A DNA stretch of 58,945 nt from an uncultured Clostridia bacterium (GCA_947627205.1 CANQVE010000010.1:1-58945); one strand, 5' to 3'. Shown: positions 16,723 to 25,286, numbered from the stretch's first letter. Notes: generated by a model not told the origin, from the sequence alone. Numbers and translations: made by a program.

Positions 16723-16777
16723 GGCAGGCGTGTTTTAAAATGAAACTTTAAAGGAATGTCATCTAAAACACCCTGCC
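16723..16777 (-). repeat. Inverted repeat in the 5' leader of the AI-2E-type gene
   Basis: GGCAGG-C-GTGTTTTA (16723-16737) pairs with TAAAACACCCTGCC (16764-16777) around a 26-nt loop; only one base is unpaired. It lies at the very start of the predicted leftward transcript, so it may stabilise the mRNA or bind a regulator. A second small palindrome (GTACAA..TTGTAC) follows at about 16702-16722. Confidence 0.6.
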
Positions 16778-16784
16778 AATATAT

Positions 16785-16813
16785 AGTTTACCACTAATTA
16801 TAACATTTGTCAA
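16785..16813 (-). promoter_or_regulatory. Promoter of the AI-2E-type gene
   Basis: On the minus strand TTGACA (16808-16813), 17 bp, TAAACT (16785-16790). Confidence 0.6.
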
Positions 16814-16881
16814 CAAAAAAAGAATAAATTCTGTTCTTCTGCTTAAAATAATTCCGGAAAAAAATTTAAGGAGATAATACC

Positions 16882-18339
16882 GTGAAAAATGAGCTAACAG
16901 CTTCTCTCGAAGAAAACCTGAAAGCTATAAAAAGCATTACCCGAAATTCGTCAGACGTTATCATAAAAAATGCGACGGTATGCAAAAACAATATCGCCGT
17001 TCTGACCTGCGAGGGAATGGCAAGCACGGATACGCTTGCCGAGCTTATATACAACAAACTGAACTCGCTTTCCGAAGATGAAAAGCTGTCTGCTGACAGG
17101 CTTATGAACTCTCTTTTTGAGGTCTATCTCACTGCCGCAGAGCAGATAGAGATACTTGACTTTAAAAATCTTATACTGAAACTTCAGTCGGGATTTGCCA
17201 TAATCATGGTAAACGGCATAAAGCGCGCAATTGCCATAGGCATACAGGGCTATAAATCAAGAGGGATAGACGAGCCGTCATCGGAGCTTAATGTGAGAGG
17301 CTCGCGCGAGGGATTTGTGGAAGTTATACGAACAAATATGGCTCTTATACGGCGGCGCGTTAAATCTCCGACGCTCGTTTTTGAAATGTCGCAGATAGGC
17401 TCGCGCTCTAATACCGATATTTGCGTCTGCTATATCTCGGACAAAGTATCTCCGAAACTCCTGAATGACGTAAAGAAAAGGCTTAGTTCCATAGACTTGA
17501 ACACTATCCTCGAAAGCGGATATATTCAGCCTTATCTCGAGGGCGACGGCGGGTGGTTTTTCAGCGAATGTACAACCTGCGAAAGACCTGATGTTTTTGC
17601 GGCGAAGCTCTACGAGGGCAGAGTAGGAATACTTGTTGACGGAACGCCGTTTGCGCTTATTGTTCCGCATTTGTTTATAGAGAGTTTTCAGACGCTGGAC
17701 GACTACACTCAAAAACCGTTTTATGCGTTTTTCATAAGAACGGTAAGGCTCATCGCGTATTTGATCACGCTGTTTTTGCCGGGAGCTTATGTCGCGGTCG
17801 CTTCTTATCACCCAGAAATGCTTCCCTCTCCGCTTATACTGAACCTTGCGTCAGCCGAACAGACCGCGCCGTTTTCGCTGATGGTCGAATGTCTTTTCAT
17901 ACATTTTATGTATGAGATACTGCGCGAAGCGGGAATAAGACTTCCAAGACCTATAGGTCACGCTATAGGAGTAGTCGGCGGTCTTGTTATAGGAGATATA
18001 ACCGTTTCGGCAGGGCTTGTAGGTGCGCCGATGGTGCTTGTGGTCGCGCTTTCGGGATTGTGCAGTTTTGTTGTTCCGACAATGTACGAAAAAATTGTTA
18101 TCCTGCGTTTTATCTATATCCTTGCAGGAGGTTTTTTCGGGCTGTACGGGCTTTTGCTTTCGGCAGGCGCGGTAATAATCAAGATGTGTTCGCTTCAGAC
18201 CTACGGCGTTCCGTATATGTCGCCCGTTTCGCCGTTTTCTACAAAAGCACTGCGCGATATGTTCGTGAGGTCAAACTGGAAAACGCTGTCCGAAAGCGAC
18301 GTTACTATTCAAGGATTGAACGGCGCGGATATTTCATAA
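16882..18339 (+). CDS. gerAA: Spore germination receptor subunit A (GerA family)
   Basis: 485 residues, GTG start with AAGGAG 8 nt before. It has the GerA-family layout: a soluble N-terminal domain (LIYNKLNSL, then AIGIQGYKSRGIDEPSSE with the conserved VRGSREGFVE..RTNMALIRRR block at about residues 130-155), then about five membrane helices after residue 290 with LPSPLILNLASAEQTAPF and RLPRPIGHAIGVVGGLVIGD. In the spore inner membrane it forms the nutrient-gated channel with the B and C subunits. First gene of the ger operon. A GAATA box near 16822 might be a sigma-G -35, but this is weak. Confidence 0.93.
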   Translation: MKNELTASLEENLKAIKSITRNSSDVIIKNATVCKNNIAVLTCEGMASTDTLAELIYNKLNSLSEDEKLSADRLMNSLFEVYLTAAEQIEILDFKNLILKLQSGFAIIMVNGIKRAIAIGIQGYKSRGIDEPSSELNVRGSREGFVEVIRTNMALIRRRVKSPTLVFEMSQIGSRSNTDICVCYISDKVSPKLLNDVKKRLSSIDLNTILESGYIQPYLEGDGGWFFSECTTCERPDVFAAKLYEGRVGILVDGTPFALIVPHLFIESFQTLDDYTQKPFYAFFIRTVRLIAYLITLFLPGAYVAVASYHPEMLPSPLILNLASAEQTAPFSLMVECLFIHFMYEILREAGIRLPRPIGHAIGVVGGLVIGDITVSAGLVGAPMVLVVALSGLCSFVVPTMYEKIVILRFIYILAGGFFGLYGLLLSAGAVIIKMCSLQTYGVPYMSPVSPFSTKALRDMFVRSNWKTLSESDVTIQGLNGADIS

Positions 18340-18358
18340 GCAAAAAAGAGGTAGTAAA

Positions 18359-18517
18359 ATGAAAAATAAAGATCCCTTACAATCTATACAGCCTTATGCT
18401 GAAACGATAGTTCCCGTAAACTCGGCTATTCCGCAGGAATCCTATTTGTCACAGCTTGCGCTTCCGTTTGCGGTATATACGGAAGTTAAAGTCCACATCG
18501 AGGGAGAAGACTTATGA
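18359..18517 (+). CDS. Unrecognised 52-residue protein inside the ger operon
   Basis: ATG at 18359 with AGAGGTAG ahead. The ORF ends in TGA overlapping the ATG of the next gene (ATGA, 18514-18517). It begins MKNKDPLQSIQPYAETIVPV and continues with SQLALPFAVYTEVKVHIEGE. There is no transmembrane segment and no signal peptide; the sequence is mixed beta-like and acidic at the end. Position and tight coupling argue that it is translated and belongs to the germination receptor. It is unlike the two-helix small subunits reported for some ger operons. Confidence 0.6.
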   Translation: MKNKDPLQSIQPYAETIVPVNSAIPQESYLSQLALPFAVYTEVKVHIEGEDL

Positions 18518-19416
18518 CAAAAGAATTTCCTAAGATAAGCGCAGAACAGCTTTTCTGCGTTCTTATCCTGTCGCGTATCGCAATAGAGATAACTTGTCCG
18601 AACACTTCTTCATCGCCGAAAGAAGCGATACTCGCGATAACCGCAACAGAGCTTATTAGGTTCCTGCTGGCACTGCCGCTGATAATATTTTCATTCAAAC
18701 ACGATAACTTTCACAGATTTGTTTATGAAAAAAACAAGTTCTGGGGGTGGGTTTCGTCGGGTTTCGGTGCGCTTTTGCTTATCTTTGCGGCATTTAAAAC
18801 GCTGTTTCATTTAAACGGCTTTGCGGAAAAAAATCTGCTGATAAATCCGGGTTCGTGGCTTATTGTAGCAATAGCGGCAATATTCGCGCTGTATGCGGCA
18901 TATATGGGAGTCGAAGCCGCGGCGCGGTCGGGAGTGCTTTTTCTTGTCGCGGCGGGGATAATTACAGCAGTTGTATTTATTGCGGATATTCCGTATTTTC
19001 AGACCTCTGACGTATGGACAATTTCGGACAATAAAACTCTTTTAAACGACATACTCATACGCTTTTCAAACGGCGGCGAATATCTCATATTTGCGGCGTT
19101 TCTGCCGTATGTAAACAGAAAAGAACCGCAATCGGCAGGAAAGTCGGTTTTATATTTTACGCTTTTCAGCATTATAATACCGATAGTTTTATGCGTGCTG
19201 AACTTTCTTGTTCTCCGTGAATTTTACGGAGCTTCGGAATACCCCTCGGTCGCGTCGGCTTCGCTTTCGGATATTTCACTTTTCAAGCGACTGGACGGTT
19301 TATTTTCCGCGATATGGGCATTATGCGCGGCTTTGAGATGCGGGATAATGATATTATCGGCGGCGCTGGTATTTATTGCACTGAAACGGGTAAGTAAACA
19401 GGAAGCGAAAGAATGA
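18514..19416 (+). CDS. gerAB: Spore germination receptor subunit B (GerB permease), short
   Basis: 300 residues with about eight to nine hydrophobic helices; GerB proteins are usually near 360 residues with ten. The start ISAEQLFCVLILSRIAIE is the typical opening of the family, which belongs to the APC amino-acid/polyamine transporter superfamily and binds the germinant. The end is clean, with no frameshift visible, so this is a short form rather than a broken gene. It is translationally coupled to the small ORF before it and followed 19 bp on by the C subunit gene. Confidence 0.87.
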   Translation: MTKEFPKISAEQLFCVLILSRIAIEITCPNTSSSPKEAILAITATELIRFLLALPLIIFSFKHDNFHRFVYEKNKFWGWVSSGFGALLLIFAAFKTLFHLNGFAEKNLLINPGSWLIVAIAAIFALYAAYMGVEAAARSGVLFLVAAGIITAVVFIADIPYFQTSDVWTISDNKTLLNDILIRFSNGGEYLIFAAFLPYVNRKEPQSAGKSVLYFTLFSIIIPIVLCVLNFLVLREFYGASEYPSVASASLSDISLFKRLDGLFSAIWALCAALRCGIMILSAALVFIALKRVSKQEAKE

Positions 19417-19435
19417 ATTTAAAAAGGAGAAAGCT

Positions 19436-20341
19436 GTGTCAACAAAAATTCTTGCAGGTTTAATTTTGCTCTCGTCGCTTTTAAGCGGGTGTTCGGACAT
19501 GACGGAGCTTGGAAACCGCGCTATTATACAGGCTCTTGCCATAGACTATGACGGTGAATATAACGTTTCGGCGCTTCTGTTTTCAAGCGGAGGAAGCGGA
19601 GGAGATACGATAGACGCATCACAGGAGAACGCGATAAAAGTGGTAGGAAGCGGAAAAACTCTCTGCGAAGCCATTGACAATATTTCATTGGCAGACGGAA
19701 AAAAGCTGTATATGAGCGAAACAAAGCTCTTGATCTTGGGCGGAGGGTTTGAACAGACGGATGTATTTCCCGCGCTTGACTCGCTTTATTATGACCTTAG
19801 ATGCAGTCTGAACATGCCCGTATGCTGTGCGGACAGAGCGGAGCTTCTGACAGACCTTGATTTTACGGAGGGCATGACTTCCGCAGACAAACCGCTTTCA
19901 ATGCTCGAAAATGCGCACGAGCTGGGTATAAGTCCGAAAACGACGCTTCTAGACTTGCTGGCTGAAAATGCCGCAGGAAAGCCCTCGCTCATACCTATGT
20001 TTGTTCCCGACAAAAACGGAAGAGGAATGACAGAGAGCGGAGACACTATAGCAGTTTCGGGCTCGCGGTATCTTAAAGACGGGATACTGACGGAAAAATT
20101 CGACCGCGACAAGACAGTAAGCCTTATGATATCATCAAAGAAGATAGACAGGCTTTCGTTGAATTTCAATTGCGGAGGTTATGAAAAGACATGTTTTGCC
20201 TACGGTATAAAGCGAACGCCAGATGATAAAGTTACCGCAAACTTTAAAAACAAAAACGGCGGTCCTCTCACCAAAGAAGAAGAAACCGCCGCGCTTTATG
20301 AACTGAGCAGGATATATAATACAATGGGGAAAAACTTTTAG
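19436..20341 (+). CDS. gerAC: Spore germination receptor lipoprotein subunit C (Ger(x)C), short
   Basis: 301 residues, GTG start with AAAAGGAGA before it. The signal peptide ends in the lipobox LLSGC (Cys about residue 19), so it is lipid-anchored on the outer face of the spore inner membrane. The N-terminal domain matches GerC (TELGNRAIIQALAIDYDGEY; later ISLADGKKLYMSETKLLILG). The usual third domain of about 150 residues is mostly missing, family members being about 370-400 residues. It still ends at a good terminator, so the shortening looks old. Confidence 0.85.
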   Translation: MSTKILAGLILLSSLLSGCSDMTELGNRAIIQALAIDYDGEYNVSALLFSSGGSGGDTIDASQENAIKVVGSGKTLCEAIDNISLADGKKLYMSETKLLILGGGFEQTDVFPALDSLYYDLRCSLNMPVCCADRAELLTDLDFTEGMTSADKPLSMLENAHELGISPKTTLLDLLAENAAGKPSLIPMFVPDKNGRGMTESGDTIAVSGSRYLKDGILTEKFDRDKTVSLMISSKKIDRLSLNFNCGGYEKTCFAYGIKRTPDDKVTANFKNKNGGPLTKEEETAALYELSRIYNTMGKNF

Positions 20342-20387
20342 AGGCAATTAGTTATAAGCAAAAAACAACTTTTCCTCTATAAACAGT

Positions 20388-20422
20388 CAGTCCGGGAGTT
20401 TGATTTCCCGGACTGTTTGTCT
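20388..20422. terminator. Terminator between ger operon and cyclophilin gene
   Basis: CAGTCCGGGA (20388-20397) pairs perfectly with TCCCGGACTG (20406-20415), then TTTGTCT. It lies at the junction of convergent genes. Confidence 0.8.
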
Positions 20423-20423
20423 A

Positions 20424-21365
20424 TTATGAGAAAGTCGTAACCTTTACGCTCTTTATAATTATATCCTCCATGGGCTTTGAAACCTCACCGCCGCCGTTAT
20501 CCTGAACTTCAACGGCGCTTATTGCGTCTACTACGTCGAATCCCTCATAGACCTGACCGAAAACTGTATAACCGCCGTCGAGCGACGGTGTTCCGCCTTT
20601 TTCCTTATAACGATTTACTATCTTGTCCGAGGCGCCGCCTACCCAGTTTACAACGTTCTGACAGTTTTGAAATAATGAAAGAATATCATCACCATATGCC
20701 GAGTAAAGCGCATATCGCATATCTTCCGCTGAAACCCCCGCGTCAAGCGCCATGCTGATTATCTGCTTTCCCTGTTCAATCTGACTTTTGTAGTCGTCAA
20801 GATTATACGAGCTTAAATCCTCCGATTTTTTATTGTTTACGATATAGAACTGCGTAGTGTTTGAGCCTGCGGCATTTGCATAACACAAAGCTCCATAAAA
20901 ATGGCGGGCGTTCTGCGCTGTTTCAATTCCGAAAGAACCGCCGTTTACCGCCGCTTCGCCGCCCGTTCCGTCGCCGTTCGCCGAGCCGCCCTGGAACATA
21001 AAGTTGCTCAATACGCGGTGAATTTTAAGTCCGTCGTAATATCCGCTGTCCGCAAGTTTTTGGAAGTTTTCTACGCCGATCGGCGCGGCTTCGGGAAACA
21101 GTACTGCTTTTATTGTGCCAAAGCCTTCTATCTCAAACTCCGCTATAAGGTCGCCGGTTTTGGGCTGTACATCCTCGACATTTCCCATAAAACCGTCTAT
21201 TTCTCTCGGGGCTATTTCAGTCAAACCGAACTGAGAATAATCAACGTTTGAATTATTCGACTGAACATCGGAACTTTCACCGCTGCTCGTATTTTCTGAA
21301 TCGCTGCAGCCTGCCATCAACAAACAAGCCCCTAATATCCCCGCAAAAATTTTTCTTTTCTTCAT
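20424..21365 (-). CDS. Cyclophilin-type peptidyl-prolyl isomerase lipoprotein
   Basis: 313 residues. The signal peptide MKKRKIFAGILGACLLMAGC ends in a lipobox, so the protein is anchored outside the membrane; a Ser/Asn-rich linker follows. The cyclophilin domain is plain: APIGVENFQKLADSGYYDGLKIHRVLSNFMFQGG.. with the catalytic Arg in HRV and FMFQGG, and the GNG-like SANGDGTGGEA loop. An insert around residues 175-235 (helical, with NVVNWVGGA) interrupts the fold compared with short cyclophilins. It catalyses proline isomerisation in exported proteins. It follows cysS by 15 bp and may share its transcript. Confidence 0.9.
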   Translation of the reverse strand: MKKRKIFAGILGACLLMAGCSDSENTSSGESSDVQSNNSNVDYSQFGLTEIAPREIDGFMGNVEDVQPKTGDLIAEFEIEGFGTIKAVLFPEAAPIGVENFQKLADSGYYDGLKIHRVLSNFMFQGGSANGDGTGGEAAVNGGSFGIETAQNARHFYGALCYANAAGSNTTQFYIVNNKKSEDLSSYNLDDYKSQIEQGKQIISMALDAGVSAEDMRYALYSAYGDDILSLFQNCQNVVNWVGGASDKIVNRYKEKGGTPSLDGGYTVFGQVYEGFDVVDAISAVEVQDNGGGEVSKPMEDIIIKSVKVTTFS

Positions 21366-21380
21366 TTTTCTCTCCTGTTC

Positions 21381-22769
21381 TTATGATTTTTTTACGATAG
21401 TTCCCTGTTTCGTTTCCTCAACAATATATCCCATGGCGTTTATCTTATTTCTGAGTTCGTCTGCGAGAGCGAAATTCTTTGCCTTTCTCGCTTCGGCGCG
21501 CTGTTCTACAAGCTCTTTTACATCATCAGGAATATCGTCGTTTTTATTATACAACAAACCGAGTACGTTTGTCAATGAGTTAAATTCGTCAAGGTAAATT
21601 TTCACATCGGCTTTTGTGATATTTTCCCCAGTCAGCGCGGTGTTTATCTTTCTTACAAACTCGAATATTGCGGAAATTGCGTCGGCGGTGTTGAAATCAT
21701 CGTCAAGCGCGGTTATAAAGGCTTCTCTTGCGGTATTTGCATCGAGCTTTGTCTGCTCGCTTGCTTCGCCGTCTTTTGCCGACGACATTGTACGCTCCAT
21801 AAGCTCGCGGCAGTTATACAGTCTCGTAAGAGCAGATCTACAGCTCTCTATGACCTCGGTCGTATAGTTGAGCTGGCTTCTGTAATGCACCGACAACAGC
21901 ATAAAGCGTATAGGCTCATAGCCGAATTCTTTCGCCATATCGCGGACAAGGAAAAAGTTCCCGGCGGATTTGGACATTTTCTTGTTGTCAACATTCAGCA
22001 TGCCGTTATGCATCCAGATATTTGCAAGCCTGCAGCCCGTGGCGCACTCGCTCTGCGCTATCTCGTTCTCATGATGCGGGAAGATAAGGTCAGCGCCGCC
22101 GCCGTGAATGTCAATGGTATCGCCGATATAATGACGGCTCATAGCGGAACATTCGATATGCCAGCCCGGTCTTCCCTTTCCGAACGGCGAATCCCAATAA
22201 GGCTCTCCGGGCTTTGCCGCTTTCCAGACGGCAAAATCCATAGGATCGCGTTTTTTTTCTCCGACTTCTATTCTTGCTCCCGCTTTAAGATCATCAAGCG
22301 GCTGATGAGATAGCTTTCCGTATTCGGGGAACTTTGCCGTTTCAAAATAAACGTCGCCGTCCGCCTCGTATGCATAGCCTTTTTCGACAAGCGTCTTTAC
22401 GATGTCGATTATTATGCCCATATTTTCCGTTACTTTCGGGTGGACGTCGGCTTTTCTCACGTTCAAGCCCTCTGCGTCAATAAAATATTCCTTTATTGCA
22501 TTTTCGGAAACTTCGAGCGAGGTCTTCCCCGTTTCGTTTGCCTTTCGGATTATCTTGTCGTCAACGTCGGTGAAATTCTGAACATAAAAAACTTTATAGC
22601 CTCTGTATTCAAGATATCGGCGCAGAGCGTCAAAAACGCAAAGAGCGCGTGCGTTTCCGATATGGATAAGATTATACACCGTCGGACCGCAGCAATAAAT
22701 TTTTACAGTGCCCTCTGTTATGGGCTTAAGCTCTTCTTTTTTTCCTGTCATAGTGTTATAAATTTTCAT
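21381..22769 (-). CDS. cysS: Cysteinyl-tRNA synthetase
   Basis: 462 residues, the usual length. The class I signatures are HIGNA (about residue 37, the HIGH motif) and KKMSKSAGN (the KMSKS motif); zinc-binding residues include CGPTVYN (Cys28) and the C..H..E group in GWHIECSAMSRHYIG. It charges tRNA-Cys. It lies directly after cysE, one base between stop and start, so cysteine synthesis and charging are co-expressed under the T-box upstream. Confidence 0.97.
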   Translation of the reverse strand: MKIYNTMTGKKEELKPITEGTVKIYCCGPTVYNLIHIGNARALCVFDALRRYLEYRGYKVFYVQNFTDVDDKIIRKANETGKTSLEVSENAIKEYFIDAEGLNVRKADVHPKVTENMGIIIDIVKTLVEKGYAYEADGDVYFETAKFPEYGKLSHQPLDDLKAGARIEVGEKKRDPMDFAVWKAAKPGEPYWDSPFGKGRPGWHIECSAMSRHYIGDTIDIHGGGADLIFPHHENEIAQSECATGCRLANIWMHNGMLNVDNKKMSKSAGNFFLVRDMAKEFGYEPIRFMLLSVHYRSQLNYTTEVIESCRSALTRLYNCRELMERTMSSAKDGEASEQTKLDANTAREAFITALDDDFNTADAISAIFEFVRKINTALTGENITKADVKIYLDEFNSLTNVLGLLYNKNDDIPDDVKELVEQRAEARKAKNFALADELRNKINAMGYIVEETKQGTIVKKS

Positions 22770-22770
22770 A

Positions 22771-23442
22771 TTATTCTCCTGTCTTCTGTTTTAGCTCGTC
22801 AATTTCCGCTCTGAGTTCCTCTACCTGCTTTTCAAGTTTTTCAATGTACATAAGGTGCTTGCACATGATCTCGGAAACAGGATCGGGAATATGTATCTGG
22901 TCGAGGTCGCTGTTGGAAACTCTGACGCCATTCATTTTAACGACTCTTGCGGGCACTCCGACCGCCGTGCAGTTTGGCGGTACTTCGTGCAAGACAACGG
23001 CGTTTGCCGCTATCTTTGAGTTGTCGCCTATTTTCATAGGACCTAAAACTCTTGCTCCCGCGCCCACCATAACGTTATTTCCAAGCGTCGGGTGTCGCTT
23101 TCCGACATCTTTTCCCGTACCGCCGAGTGTAACATTCTGATAGAGCGTGCAGTTGTCGCCTATTTCCGTTGTTTCGCCGATAACAACTCCCGCGCCGTGG
23201 TCTATAAACAAGCCTTTTCCTATCTTTGCGCCGGGGTGTATCTCAATTCCCGTGACATGGCGCGAATGCTGCGATATCCAGCGCGCTATGAAAAAATGCC
23301 CGCGCACAAAAAACCAATGCGCCATTCTGTAATCTCTCACCGCCCTGAAAGACGGATATAAGAATATCACTTCGAGCGACGATCTCACAGCGGGATCGCG
23401 CGCTTTTATTGACGCAATTTCTTCTTTCAGTCTGTCAAACAT
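22771..23442 (-). CDS. cysE: Serine O-acetyltransferase
   Basis: 223 residues from ATG 23442 (GGGAG 6 nt before); an earlier in-frame ATG at 23460 lies too near the terminator T run. The left-handed beta-helix hexapeptides are evident (IHPGAKIGKGLFIDHGAGVVIGET...), with the catalytic His in DHGAGVVIGETTEIGDNCTLYQ and GGTGKDVGKRHP. The C-terminus is a coiled coil (EKLEKQVEELRAEIDELKQ). It makes O-acetylserine, the first step in cysteine synthesis. It is controlled by the T-box leader. Confidence 0.96.
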   Translation of the reverse strand: MFDRLKEEIASIKARDPAVRSSLEVIFLYPSFRAVRDYRMAHWFFVRGHFFIARWISQHSRHVTGIEIHPGAKIGKGLFIDHGAGVVIGETTEIGDNCTLYQNVTLGGTGKDVGKRHPTLGNNVMVGAGARVLGPMKIGDNSKIAANAVVLHEVPPNCTAVGVPARVVKMNGVRVSNSDLDQIHIPDPVSEIMCKHLMYIEKLEKQVEELRAEIDELKQKTGE

Positions 23443-23460
23443 AATTTCTCCCAAAAACAA

Positions 23461-23640
23461 AAAACTCCGCGCCTATACGGCGCGAAGGCGTATTATACGC
23501 GGTCCCACTTCGCTTCGGGCAGATACTGCCCCTCATTGTCCTTAACGCGGAAAACGTGTCTGCATTTCCTCAGACCGACTCTGCAGCCGCACTTCTCCGT
23601 AAAACAAGCGCCGCTTTCCACCCTCTGCGGCTCTCTGTGG
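23461..23640 (-). ncRNA. T-box riboswitch, probably tRNA-Cys
   Basis: On the minus strand the T-box core AGTGGGACCGCG occurs at 23497-23508. It is followed by the terminator stem CGCGCC/GGCGCG (23468-23473 with 23479-23484) and a T run just before cysE. Upstream, AGAGAG and GGGTGGAA (about 23618-23636) look like stem I elements. A TGC triplet at 23589-23591 is a candidate Cys specifier, consistent with the genes controlled. Uncharged tRNA-Cys would stabilise the antiterminator. A possible TATAAT lies at 23668-23673; boundaries are approximate. Confidence 0.85.
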
Positions 23641-23775
23641 CTTTTTTATAACGGATACTCTTGCTGCATTATAGCGTCTTTATATAACTTTTATATTATT
23701 ATACAACATTCCGAAAATTTTTTCAAGTGCTTTATCGGAAATTTTCCCGTTTTTTTACGGGAATTTTTGTGCAGT

Positions 23776-24078
23776 TTAACATACAAGCACAAATGCAAGC
23801 GCCATTATCAGCTTTTTATCCGCGCCGTTTTGCCAGAGAATAAATATAAGAATAACTATCAGCATAAGATCGCTGTCCGAAAACATTTTAGACAAAGTGT
23901 CGTTTTTATAAACGGGCGCTTTATTATACCGACAATTGCAACATTGACAATCCGAACGGTTGTTTTGTGAATGAATGTTATTTCCATTTGCATTATTATT
24001 TTCACAAGCCTTTTGTCCGACGCTTTCTTGTTCTTCCGACATTTTATAAAAAGAGGACTGCGTTGAATTCCATACCAT
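23776..24078 (-). CDS. Small Asn/Cys-rich protein with hydrophobic C-terminus
   Basis: 100 residues, GGGAG 8 nt before the ATG. The middle is polar (NNNANGNNIHSQNN, then a DCQCCNC cluster) and the end has one or two membrane helices (DLMLIVILIFILWQ, LIMALAFVLV). No family is recognised. It is the last of three small leftward genes with good ribosome sites. The architecture, a polar head and a short hydrophobic tail, resembles that of small sporulation proteins, but that is only a hint. Confidence 0.6.
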   Translation of the reverse strand: MVWNSTQSSFYKMSEEQESVGQKACENNNANGNNIHSQNNRSDCQCCNCRYNKAPVYKNDTLSKMFSDSDLMLIVILIFILWQNGADKKLIMALAFVLVC

Positions 24079-24100
24079 AATATCATCTCCCGAATATTAT

Positions 24101-24421
24101 TCAGATAAGTTTATCGAAAAGTCCCGTTTCCCTAAGCATAGGAAGAATAGTAAACAGCTTTATAAGCCTTAAAGCAGAATCTATCTTCGGGCGGTTTTCC
24201 TGTCTTAAAAGCGGTTTTAACGCAAGCAGAAAACGCTCGGTATCATCGGGCTGATTAAGCGTTTCAAGAAGTCCCATGAGCTTTATCAGCATTTCGGGAT
24301 CAAGTCCCGAAAACAATCCGCCCTGCGCTTCGTTTTGATTTTCACGGGGCTGTTCGTCTTCATTATCTTCATCATCGCCGACAAGCGCCCGCAGGAAGTC
24401 TTCTATGTTGTTATTATCCAC
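24101..24421 (-). CDS. Small acidic protein of unknown function
   Basis: 106 residues from a GTG at 24421 with GGAGGG 5-6 nt before it. An acidic, Asn/Gln-rich N-terminal third (DDEDNEDEQPRENQNE) precedes a helical domain (LDPEMLIKLMGLLETLN...RFLLALKPLLRQENRPKID). The helical domain resembles a family of short clostridial proteins of unknown role that I have no name for. It lies between two other small genes in one apparent transcription unit. Confidence 0.65.
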   Translation of the reverse strand: MDNNNIEDFLRALVGDDEDNEDEQPRENQNEAQGGLFSGLDPEMLIKLMGLLETLNQPDDTERFLLALKPLLRQENRPKIDSALRLIKLFTILPMLRETGLFDKLI

Positions 24422-24455
24422 AAGCGCCCTCCGTTCTTGTAAAAACTTTATTGCT

Positions 24456-24686
24456 TTATTTACTTAGAAGTTTCATAATATCCTCGGGCGTAGAAGCGCT
24501 TTTCAGTTTCTGCATAAGCTCTTTGTTTGAAAGTACCGCGCGGAGCTTCTCCTTGTCCGATTTTGAAAGTCCCTGTGAAAGAGCTTTCATGTCCCCTTTT
24601 TCAAGAGTCTGCCTTAACTGCGACGGCGAAGTCCCGAGCTTTCGGCTCGCAGCCTCTATGAGCTTATCATAATTCTTTTCGTTCAT
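24456..24686 (-). CDS. Small helical protein of unknown function
   Basis: 76 residues, GGGAGGAG 7 nt before the ATG. All helical and highly charged: YDKLIEAASRKLGTSPSQLR, LSKSDKEKLRAVLSNKELMQ. There is no signal peptide or membrane segment. It is the first of the three-gene unit running left to 23776. The function is unknown; a structural or spore-associated role is possible given the type of organism. Confidence 0.65.
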   Translation of the reverse strand: MNEKNYDKLIEAASRKLGTSPSQLRQTLEKGDMKALSQGLSKSDKEKLRAVLSNKELMQKLKSASTPEDIMKLLSK

Positions 24687-24794
24687 AACGATCTCCTCCC
24701 GTTATTATAATTGTGCATAATAAACAAACTTTTCTTAAAATACTTTTATTTGTCCCCGATTTATGATATACTTTTAAGTTGAACGGAGGCATTT

Positions 24795-25283
24795 ATGAAA
24801 ATTCTTGTTATTTCTGATACTCACCGCGATTTTTCTGCTATTGAGCTTGCTCTTTTACAGAACAAAGATGCGGATATGCTTATTCATCTCGGCGACGGAG
24901 AAACCGAATTTGAGGACTTTGCCTCGGCACATCCATTAATTCCTGCGGTTTATGTCGGAGGAAACTGCGACATCGGAATGCATGAAACAACGCACGTTGT
25001 TAGAACAGGCACGGGCGTAAATATTTTCTGCTGTCACGGACACACGCTCGCCGTAAAGATGACGCTCGGTCTGCTAACGGAAAATGCACGGGAAAATAAC
25101 TGCGATATTGCGCTTTACGGGCATACGCATATCCCGTTCAATGATATAGTAAACGGCGTTTATGTCATGAACCCGGGGAGCGCGGCGCTTCCGAGAGGCG
25201 ATATGAAACCGTCATACGGAATAATTGAGATCGGCAAAAACAGCGCTATATCTATAAATATTCGTGAGCTTAGGGGCAAATGA
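24795..25283 (+). CDS. YfcE/MJ0936-type metallophosphodiesterase
   Basis: 162 residues, the family's usual size. Metal ligands: SDTHRD (D8-x-H10), LGDGE (D35), GGNCD (N56), CCHGH (H82) and YGHTHIP (H112, H114). Such enzymes hydrolyse phosphodiesters in small substrates; the physiological one is not known. ACGGAGG precedes the ATG, and an extended -10 TGATATACT lies at 24764-24772. It is 3 bp from the biotin ligase gene. Confidence 0.9.
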   Translation: MKILVISDTHRDFSAIELALLQNKDADMLIHLGDGETEFEDFASAHPLIPAVYVGGNCDIGMHETTHVVRTGTGVNIFCCHGHTLAVKMTLGLLTENARENNCDIALYGHTHIPFNDIVNGVYVMNPGSAALPRGDMKPSYGIIEIGKNSAISINIRELRGK

Positions 25284-25286
25284 CAG

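Noticed and set aside
23536-23970. Rightward 144-residue frame
   Set aside because: It runs through the T-box leader and opposite a small leftward gene with a proper ribosome site.
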